Below are positions 58,372-64,000 of a stretch of 64,000 bases of DNA, in pieces. Positions within the stretch are counted from its first letter, which is position 1, and each line of letters begins with the position of its first letter. Origin of the DNA: Demequina sp. NBRC 110051 (GTDB lineage: Bacteria > Actinomycetota > Actinomycetes > Actinomycetales > Demequinaceae); the NCBI RefSeq assembly GCF_002090055.1, contig NZ_BBRH01000006.1:62001-126000 (forward strand), in the 5' to 3' direction. The translations under genes were made by a program, and so were the position numbers. The notes below the pieces were generated by a model. That model saw only the letters and a list, made by a program, of their open reading frames with translations, had not been told where the DNA came from and did not search any database.

Positions 58372-59370
58372 ATGACGCTGCCCACCACCAACCGCGAGCC
58401 CGCCTTCGACATCACGCGGGCCAGCCACGTCCGCCTGGGATGCACCGACCTCGAGGCCAGCCGCGACTTCTACCGGGACACCATCGGCCTCGTGGTCACC
58501 GAGGAGACGGACACCGCGATCTACCTGCGCGGGCTCGAGGAGGCCGCCCACCACTCGCTGGTGCTGGAGTTCTCGCCCGAGGCCAAGGCGCACCGCGTGG
58601 GTCTGAGGGTCCGCGAGGCGCAGGACGTGCTGAACGCGGAAAAGTACTTCAAGGCGGTGGGCATCGAGTACGAGCGCGTCGAGGTCGAGCACCAGGGCCC
58701 CACCCTGCGATTCCGCGACCCCGTGGGCACGCTCATGGAGATCACCTCCGAGATGTCACTCGTGGAGCGCAAGATGGCCTCCTTCGACGAGTTCGTCGCC
58801 GGCGCCCCGCAGCGCCTGGACCACTACCAGGTGGTGACGTATGACGTGCAGGAGGCCACCGACTTCTGGACGGGCCTGGGCATGCGCATGAGCGAGTACA
58901 CCGCGAAGGACGGCACCGACGAGCTGTGGGGCTCGTGGATGGAGGTCAAGGGCAACACCCACGACCTGGTGTTCACCAACGGCCGCGGGCCGCGCCTGCA
59001 CCACTTCGCGTTCACGGTGCCCGACGCCACGCACATCATCCACGCCGCGGACGTCGCCGGCGCCCGCGGGTTCGGCCAGGAGATCGACCGCGGCCCCGGC
59101 CGCCACGGCATCTCGAACGCCCTGTTCCTGTACCTGCGCGACCCCGATCAGCACCGCATCGAGCTGTTCACCACGCACTACCAGTTCATCGACCTCGAGG
59201 ACGAGCCCATCCGCTGGGACGTGTCCAACCCCAAGCGCGCCCAGCAGTGGGGCATGCCCGCCAGCCGCCGCTGGTTCTTTGAGGCGAGCGAGTTCCCTGG
59301 CGAGAACGTGATTGACCCCACCTTGACCGCGACCCCCGATACGCTCGAGGACTACCTGCAGCTCCACTGA
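58372..59370 (+). CDS. hpaD: Homoprotocatechuate (3,4-dihydroxyphenylacetate) 2,3-dioxygenase
   Basis: 332 residues. An extradiol ring-cleaving enzyme of the vicinal-oxygen-chelate type, very like the Brevibacterium/Arthrobacter enzyme. Metal ligands His151 (RLDHYQVV), His211 (RLHHFAF) and Glu264 (HRIELFT) match His155, His214 and Glu267 of that enzyme; second-sphere His197 (GNTHDLVFTNG) and Tyr254 (LFLYLRDP) are also kept. It opens homoprotocatechuate with O2 to 5-carboxymethyl-2-hydroxymuconate semialdehyde. AGGAG lies 6 bases before ATG 58372. First gene of a four-gene operon. Confidence 0.93.
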   Translation: MTLPTTNREPAFDITRASHVRLGCTDLEASRDFYRDTIGLVVTEETDTAIYLRGLEEAAHHSLVLEFSPEAKAHRVGLRVREAQDVLNAEKYFKAVGIEYERVEVEHQGPTLRFRDPVGTLMEITSEMSLVERKMASFDEFVAGAPQRLDHYQVVTYDVQEATDFWTGLGMRMSEYTAKDGTDELWGSWMEVKGNTHDLVFTNGRGPRLHHFAFTVPDATHIIHAADVAGARGFGQEIDRGPGRHGISNALFLYLRDPDQHRIELFTTHYQFIDLEDEPIRWDVSNPKRAQQWGMPASRRWFFEASEFPGENVIDPTLTATPDTLEDYLQLH

Positions 59371-59390
59371 GCCGCTGAGGAGAGACACGG

Positions 59391-60125
59391 ATGACAGAGA
59401 AGTCGGCGTCCACCCCGGCGCACGGGCCCACGCTCGCCCCCGCCCTGCGCGAGAAGCTCCACCGGGTGCCCACCGCGGCGCTCTCGGGCGAGCTGCGCAA
59501 GCGCGGGATGAACGAGGTCACCATTGAAGGCGTCACGCCCCTGAACCCCGGCGTGAAGCTCGTCGGGACCGCCCGCACGTTGCGCTTCATCCCGCACCGC
59601 GAGGACCTCTTCGCGGAGCACGCGGGCGGCTACAACGTGCAGAAGCGTGTCTTCGACTCGGTCGACGAGGGCGAGATCATCGTCATCGAGGCGCGCGGCG
59701 AGACCGGGTCCGGCACCCTGGGCGACATCCTCGCGATCCGTGCGAAGGCGCGCGGCGCGGCGGGCATCGTCACCGACGGCGGCGTGCGCGACTGGGACGC
59801 CGTCACAGCGACCGGCCTGGCGGTCTACGCCGCCGGTCCGCACCCCGCGGTGCTGGGCCGCAGGCACGTGCCGTGGGACTTCGACCTCACCATCGCGTGC
59901 GGCGGCGTGGCGGTGCAGCCCGGCGACGTGCTGGTGGGCGACGCCGACGGCATCGTGGTCATCCCGCCGGGGATCGCCGAGGAGGTGGCCGATGCCGCCC
60001 TCGCCCAGGAGGATAAGGATGCCTGGATCGCGGCGCGGGTCGCCGAGGGTCACCCCATCGTGGGGCTGTTCCCCATGAACGACGAGTGGAAGGCCAGGTT
60101 CGAGCGCGAGCGGGGTGAGGCATGA
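59391..60125 (+). CDS. RraA-family protein (aldolase/decarboxylase-like)
   Basis: 244 residues. Core motifs GSGTLGDILAIRAKARGAAGIVTDGGVRDWDAV and VQPGDVLVGDADGIVVIP match the RraA/4-carboxy-4-hydroxy-2-oxoadipate aldolase superfamily, including the Asp/Arg pocket (GGVRD). It has a longer N-terminus and a C-terminal extension than E. coli RraA. Superfamily members cleave or decarboxylate 2-oxo acids with a divalent metal, and some inhibit RNase E. Between hpaD and hpaH a catabolic lyase/decarboxylase role is more likely than RNase control. GAGGAGAG precedes the ATG; the stop overlaps hpaH (ATGA). Confidence 0.83.
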   Translation: MTEKSASTPAHGPTLAPALREKLHRVPTAALSGELRKRGMNEVTIEGVTPLNPGVKLVGTARTLRFIPHREDLFAEHAGGYNVQKRVFDSVDEGEIIVIEARGETGSGTLGDILAIRAKARGAAGIVTDGGVRDWDAVTATGLAVYAAGPHPAVLGRRHVPWDFDLTIACGGVAVQPGDVLVGDADGIVVIPPGIAEEVADAALAQEDKDAWIAARVAEGHPIVGLFPMNDEWKARFERERGEA

Positions 60126-60910
60126 GCCTCGACGCCGCCACACGCGACGAGATCGCCGCTCAGCTCGCCGCCGCCGAACGCGACCATGCGGTCATCGAGC
60201 GCATCACCGCGCGCTACCCCGACGCCACCGTCGAGGACAGTTACGCCATCCAAGCCGCGTGGCGCGACAAGGCGCTCGCCGAGGGGCGGCGCATCGCCGG
60301 GCGCAAGATCGGCCTGACGTCCAAGGCGATGCAGGCCGCGACGGGCATCACCGAGCCCGACTACGGTGTGATGTTTGACGACACCGTCTACGCCAGCGGC
60401 AGCGAGATCCGCCACGGCGACTTCCTCAACGTGCGCATCGAGGTGGAACTCGCCTTCGCCTTGAAGGCGCCGCTCGAGGGCCCCGACTGCACGCTCGAGG
60501 ATGTGTTGGCGGCCACGGACTACGTGGTGCCCGCGCTCGAGGTGCTCAACAGCCACATCGAGCTCGAGGGCCGCACGATTGTCGACACCATCTCCGACAA
60601 CGCCGCCTACGGCGCCATGGTGGTGGGGGACACACGCGTGAGGCCCGAGGACATCGACCTGCGCTGGATCGCCGCGCTGCTGCGCCGCAACGGCGAGATC
60701 CAGGAGACGGGCGTCGCGGCCGGCGTGCTCGACCACCCCGCCACGGGCGTGGCGTGGCTGGCCAACAAGTTTCACCAGCACGGCGACCGGCTCGAGGCCG
60801 GCGAGCTGATCCTCGCGGGCTCTTTCACCCGGCCCATGTGGGTCGAGAAGGGCGACGAGGTCGTGTGCGAGTACAAGGGTCTGGGAGACGTCAGATGCCG
60901 CTTCATCTAG
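60122..60910 (+). CDS. hpaH: 2-oxo-hept-3-ene-1,7-dioate hydratase
   Basis: 262 residues. It aligns along its length with E. coli HpcG/Hpa[48 protein letters not shown], the [11 protein letters not shown] stretch and [22 protein letters not shown], ending in a Gly-rich CRF motif. The ExE metal pair is present. Adds water to 2-oxo-hept-3-ene-1,7-dioate to give 4-hydroxy-2-oxoheptanedioate, the HpaI substrate. Coupled upstream by ATGA; the downstream hpaI start lies inside its last codons. Confidence 0.93.
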   Translation: MSLDAATRDEIAAQLAAAERDHAVIERITARYPDATVEDSYAIQAAWRDKALAEGRRIAGRKIGLTSKAMQAATGITEPDYGVMFDDTVYASGSEIRHGDFLNVRIEVELAFALKAPLEGPDCTLEDVLAATDYVVPALEVLNSHIELEGRTIVDTISDNAAYGAMVVGDTRVRPEDIDLRWIAALLRRNGEIQETGVAAGVLDHPATGVAWLANKFHQHGDRLEAGELILAGSFTRPMWVEKGDEVVCEYKGLGDVRCRFI

Positions 60911-61701
60911 CACCGACCCTGCGCGAGCGTCTCGCGTCCACCGACCGCGCGCTCGCGGGCGTGTGGGTGTGCTCGGGCTCCCCGCTCGTGGCGGAGATCT
61001 GCGCCGGATCGCGCGTGGACTGGCTGCTCATCGACATGGAGCACAGCCCCAACGGGCTCGAGTCGGTCCTCGCGCAACTCCAGGCCGTCGCCGCCTACGA
61101 CGCGACGCCGCTGGTGCGGATCCCCACCGCCGACCCGGTGGTGATCAAGCAGGTGTTGGACCTGGGCGCGCAGAACATCCTGGTGCCCATGGTGAACTCG
61201 GCCGAGGAAGCCGTAGGCGTGGTGGCCGCCACCCGTTACCCGCCCCACGGCATCCGTGGGGTGGGCAGCGCCTTGGCGCGCTCGGCCAGGTGGAACCGGG
61301 TCGAGGGCTACCTCGCCGATGCCGCGAGCCACGTGTCCGTGTTCGTTCAGGTCGAGACGGCGCAGGCCGTGGACAACGCTGCCGAGATTGCCGCCGTCGA
61401 CGGCGTCGACGGGGTGTTCGTGGGCCCCAGCGACCTGGCAGCGAGCATGGGGCTGCTGGGCCAGCAGGGGCACCCTGATGTGGTTGCGGCCGTGTTGCGC
61501 GCCTTCGAGGGGATCGCGAGCCAGGGCAAGCCCATCGGCGTCAACGCCTTCGTCGCCGATCAGGCGCGCGCCTACATCGAGGCCGGCGCACGGTTCGTGC
61601 TGCATGCCGCCGACGTGGCGATCCTCGCGCGCGCAACGGAACAGGTGGCCGCCGAGTGGGGTGCGCCCGACGGAGACGAGGGCCCGCCCGCGTCCTATTG
61701 A
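60895..61701 (+). CDS. hpaI: 4-hydroxy-2-oxoheptanedioate aldolase
   Basis: 268 residues. ATG 60895 follows GGGAG and overlaps the hpaH end by 16 bases. HpcH/HpaI class II aldolase residues: His50 in LLIDMEHSPNG, Arg in TPLVRIPTAD, metal Glu in VQVETAQAVDN and Asp in VFVGPSDLAASMG. Cleaves 4-hydroxy-2-oxoheptanedioate to pyruvate and succinate semialdehyde. The latter is the substrate expected for the dehydrogenase at 28460. Last gene of the hpa operon; convergent with the DUF389 gene, 10 bases apart. Confidence 0.92.
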   Translation: MPLHLAPTLRERLASTDRALAGVWVCSGSPLVAEICAGSRVDWLLIDMEHSPNGLESVLAQLQAVAAYDATPLVRIPTADPVVIKQVLDLGAQNILVPMVNSAEEAVGVVAATRYPPHGIRGVGSALARSARWNRVEGYLADAASHVSVFVQVETAQAVDNAAEIAAVDGVDGVFVGPSDLAASMGLLGQQGHPDVVAAVLRAFEGIASQGKPIGVNAFVADQARAYIEAGARFVLHAADVAILARATEQVAAEWGAPDGDEGPPASY

Positions 61702-61711
61702 GTGCGGCCGG

Positions 61712-63391
61712 TCAGTCGCGCTCCTCGACAAGCCCCGCCGAGGGCGTGGGCGCGGGCAGGTGCGTGACCTCGACCGGCGTCACACGGATGGTGACGGCGA
61801 GGCGGCGAAACAGCGAGTCGTAGAACCCGTCCTGCAACTGCTCGGCCGGAGGGGTGTTCCCCGCGCCTACCAGGGACACGGTGACCTCGGTCGCGGTGAC
61901 GTCGATCGACTCGACCGTGAAGGGGGAGTCGTCTCCCAGCCACTCCTCGACGATCTCCTGCGACTGTGCATCGACCGCGGCGGTGGCGACCAGTCCGCGT
62001 GAGGTGAACATGAGCGGCACCATGACGACGAGTGCGAGAGCCACGAACGGGATGACCGTGGTGAGAATGCCGGAGGCCCGGGATTGGAGCGCCCATGGCC
62101 GGGCAAAACCGGTGAGGACGAAGACGGCACATGCGGCGAGCACGATCGCCACGAAGTTGGTGAGAAAGAGCAGGAAGGCGCCCGCGGCATCGTCCATACG
62201 CCCACCGCCCAGTGCGACGCCGACGACGGCGAGCGGCGGGACGAGCGCGACGGCGATCGCGACGCCCGCGATCGACGAGGACACGCGCTTGTCCACCGTG
62301 GCGAACGCCCCCGCCGCGCCGGCGGCGATGGCGATCAACATATCCAGGATGGTGGGGCTGGTGCGCGAGACGATTTGGGTGTTGGTGTCGAATGTCACGG
62401 CCACCGGTGCCCATGCGGCCAGCCCGTACGCAAGGGTGATCGAGACCGTGACGCCCAGGCCGACCATGACGGCGGAGTCCACCGCGCGCCGTCCCCACCC
62501 GTTCACGATGGCGCCCGCCAGCCCCAGGATCGGCATCATCAGTGGGGCGACGAGCATGGCGCCGATCACGACGGCCGTGGAGTCGGCGAGCACGGCGTAG
62601 GTGGCGATGGCCACCGACAGCACGAGCATGACCCACCACGACGACCGCTTCGACAGCCGTGCCGGGCTCTCGTAGTACAGCGAGTCCGCCAGCTCGATGC
62701 GGCGCTCACGACCAATGTCTGAGCCGACGATCCAATCCCAGAGCACCGCAAGCATGCCGTCGGAGTCGGGGTCCGCCGCCACTGGCGCGGATCCCTCGTC
62801 ACGCCGCAGGCCCCAGGTGATGAGGATGAGACCCAGGAGGAGCGCGACCACGGCCGCGCCGGAGATGATCGCGCTCGTCACGGTCTCGGGAGACACGACG
62901 GCGAGCACGCCCAGCGCGACGGCCGTGATGCCGCCGGTGATGCGCACGCCTCGATGCGACGAGTCGCGTCGAGCGGTCGCGCGGATCACGAAGGCCAGGC
63001 CGCGGACGACGACATAGAAACCGACCAACAGCACCGTCAGCCTCAGCCCGATCTCCGCCCCGGCGTCGAACGCGAAGGCGGCCACGCCCAACAGCACCGC
63101 AAACGCGATCGACATCAGCCCACGCGTGAGCGACCACACGCGATTGCCGGCGCGACGCACGCGGCGACGGGCGCCGAAGGCGAACGCCACATCGAGCACC
63201 CCGACCAGGGCGAAGGCGATCACCACGACGGCGCTCACGGCGGCGGTGGCGAGGCCGGGCAGGAGCAGCACCGCCCCACCCGCCGAGGCGAGAATAAGCC
63301 CCTTGAGCGACGCGGGGTTGCTCAGCGATGCGGAGGCGTGCCGCAGCCGCGCGCTCCATGAGTCGCTCTCACTGCGCGAGGTGTCACCCAT
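61712..63391 (-). CDS. DUF308(HdeD-like)-DUF389 membrane protein
   Basis: 559 residues. The first about 190 residues hold six hydrophobic segments of HdeD/DUF308 type (LILASAGGAVLLLPGLATAAVSAVVVIAFALVGVLDVAFAF and following). The C-terminal part is DUF389: WWVMLVLSVAIATYAVLADSTAVVIGAMLVAPLMMPILGLA, VSSSIAGVAIAVALVPPLAVVG, and a soluble tail. Start 63391 is just after GGAGAGG; a longer frame lacks support. DUF389 proteins are uncharacterised membrane proteins, often next to stress genes. No link to the hpa operon is evident beyond convergence. Confidence 0.82.
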   Translation of the reverse strand: MGDTSRSESDSWSARLRHASASLSNPASLKGLILASAGGAVLLLPGLATAAVSAVVVIAFALVGVLDVAFAFGARRRVRRAGNRVWSLTRGLMSIAFAVLLGVAAFAFDAGAEIGLRLTVLLVGFYVVVRGLAFVIRATARRDSSHRGVRITGGITAVALGVLAVVSPETVTSAIISGAAVVALLLGLILITWGLRRDEGSAPVAADPDSDGMLAVLWDWIVGSDIGRERRIELADSLYYESPARLSKRSSWWVMLVLSVAIATYAVLADSTAVVIGAMLVAPLMMPILGLAGAIVNGWGRRAVDSAVMVGLGVTVSITLAYGLAAWAPVAVTFDTNTQIVSRTSPTILDMLIAIAAGAAGAFATVDKRVSSSIAGVAIAVALVPPLAVVGVALGGGRMDDAAGAFLLFLTNFVAIVLAACAVFVLTGFARPWALQSRASGILTTVIPFVALALVVMVPLMFTSRGLVATAAVDAQSQEIVEEWLGDDSPFTVESIDVTATEVTVSLVGAGNTPPAEQLQDGFYDSLFRRLAVTIRVTPVEVTHLPAPTPSAGLVEERD

Positions 63392-63518
63392 CGCCTCTCC
63401 GTTCCCCAGCCCTCCCTTGGCATCGTACGGCGCGGTGGTCGGGACGCGTCGGCCCGCCATTGTCAGAATGCGCCGCTATTGTTGACGCCGTAACAAAAAA
63501 CTCTTGAGGGAGAGTGCA

Positions 63519-64000
63519 GTGGGGGGAGCCACGGTGGCAGAGGCCAAGGAAGCGACCGGCATGCAGCCGGCAGACGTGACCGGCGCCGTGCCGTTGATGC
63601 AGCCCAGCACGCAGCGCATGCATGGCCGGCGAGGCTGGGCCAAGAAGTACGAGCGCCGCCTGGCCTGGTCCGATGCCTTTGTCGTCACCCTTTCGATGGT
63701 CCTCGCGCATGGCGTGAGATTCGGCTGGGAGCCCTTTATCCCGGTGCAGGGGAACAATGCGCCGGCGTATTTTTTGGTGACCATCGCGATTGTGGTGGTC
63801 TGGGTGATTCTCCTGGGCTGGACCAAGTCCCGCGACGCCGCCGTCCTGGGTCACGGCCCGGAGGAGTTCCAGCGCGTCATGCATGCCTCGTGGCTGGTGT
63901 TCGCGGGCATCGCGATCGTGGGCTTCCTCACCCAGTGGCAGATCAGCCGCGGCTACCTGCTCTTCGCCATCCCCTTCGGCACGCTCATGCTGGTGATCTA
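63519..64000 (+). CDS. N-terminal part of a polyprenyl glycosylphosphotransferase, cut by the window end
   Basis: About 160 residues visible and still open at 64000. Starts at GTG 63519 (GAGGGAG upstream) or GTG 63534 (GGGGAG upstream). After a basic segment (MHGRRGWAKKYERRLAWSD) come four hydrophobic helices: DAFVVTLSMVLAHGVRFGW, FLVTIAIVVVWVILLGW, WLVFAGIAIVGFL and YLLFAIPFGTLMLVI, the pattern of initiating sugar-phosphate transferases (WcaJ/CpsE type) for exopolysaccharide. The catalytic domain would lie outside, so the call rests on the membrane half only. The 127-base gap before it shows an AT-richer stretch around 63470-63505 likely to contain its promoter. Confidence 0.65.
   Translation, partial: MGGATVAEAKEATGMQPADVTGAVPLMQPSTQRMHGRRGWAKKYERRLAWSDAFVVTLSMVLAHGVRFGWEPFIPVQGNNAPAYFLVTIAIVVVWVILLGWTKSRDAAVLGHGPEEFQRVMHASWLVFAGIAIVGFLTQWQISRGYLLFAIPFGTLMLVI

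Noticed and set aside
28460-61701. Catabolic island as a recent mobile element
   Set aside because: No transposase, integrase, flanking repeats or clear compositional break; the iterated decamer occurs inside it as in the rest of the window, which argues for long residence.

Overview
The window is high-GC actinobacterial DNA. Third codon positions are mostly G or C, GTG and TTG starts are common, lipoproteins are of Gram-positive type, and the order tmk - holB - TAP-type lipoprotein hydrolase - tRNA-Thr is one I associate with Micrococcales (Cellulomonas/Demequina/Beutenbergia-like). That placement is inference; there is no rRNA or other decisive marker. I see no transposase, phage gene, CRISPR array or rRNA.

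Layout. 1-9.4 kb: the 3' part of a giant secreted protein (four PA14-type modules, fibronectin III, malectin-like modules, a sorbosone-dehydrogenase-like propeller). 9.4-16.7 kb: housekeeping stretch with a degenerate SGNH lipoprotein, tmk, holB, a TAP-like hydrolase, tRNA-Thr(CGT), an S4 protein, a dienelactone-hydrolase relative, a tocopherol-cyclase-like protein and a lipoprotein. 17-28.3 kb: sugar and ester uptake genes (oligosaccharide-type MFS carrier and GH43, GntR/UTRA regulator, esterase with two tandem paralogous MFS carriers, a further MFS) and a GAF-PAS-GGDEF-EAL protein.

28.4-61.7 kb is a catabolic island. Minus-strand operon A (34.8 to 28.5 kb) holds a dienelactone hydrolase, FAD monooxygenase, SDR, NTF2-like protein, FAH-family enzyme, RidA and a succinate-semialdehyde-type dehydrogenase. 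Minus-strand operon B (44.6 to 35.0 kb) holds an esterase, aldo/keto reductase, CMD-family protein, a complete Opp/Dpp-type ABC importer and an MFS exporter. LysR and MarR regulators separate it from plus-strand operon C (46.4 to 54.7 kb): an amidohydrolase, a second Opp/Dpp importer and a DUF3500 protein. A short MetF-like plus pyruvyl-transferase pair and a LysR-GntR pair follow. The last operon, hpaD - rraA-like - hpaH - hpaI (58.4-61.7 kb), is a recognisable homoprotocatechuate meta-cleavage segment. Its products, pyruvate and succinate semialdehyde, connect to the dehydrogenase of operon A.

The halves of the island appear co-regulated. A near-identical 15-base element, ATCGCA(C/T)ACGATTTC, lies upstream of operon A and upstream of the second importer, and a related sequence sits just before the GntR gene. 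The two importers share one plan: lipoprotein receptor, strong GC hairpin, permease, fused permease-ATPase, second ATPase. The window ends with a DUF308-DUF389 membrane protein and the start of a probable polyprenyl glycosylphosphotransferase.

The most unusual DNA-level signal is a highly iterated decamer, GGCCGATGCC: at least 25 exact copies on both strands, in genes (where it imposes less-used codons) and, in a longer 20-21-base form, in gene gaps.
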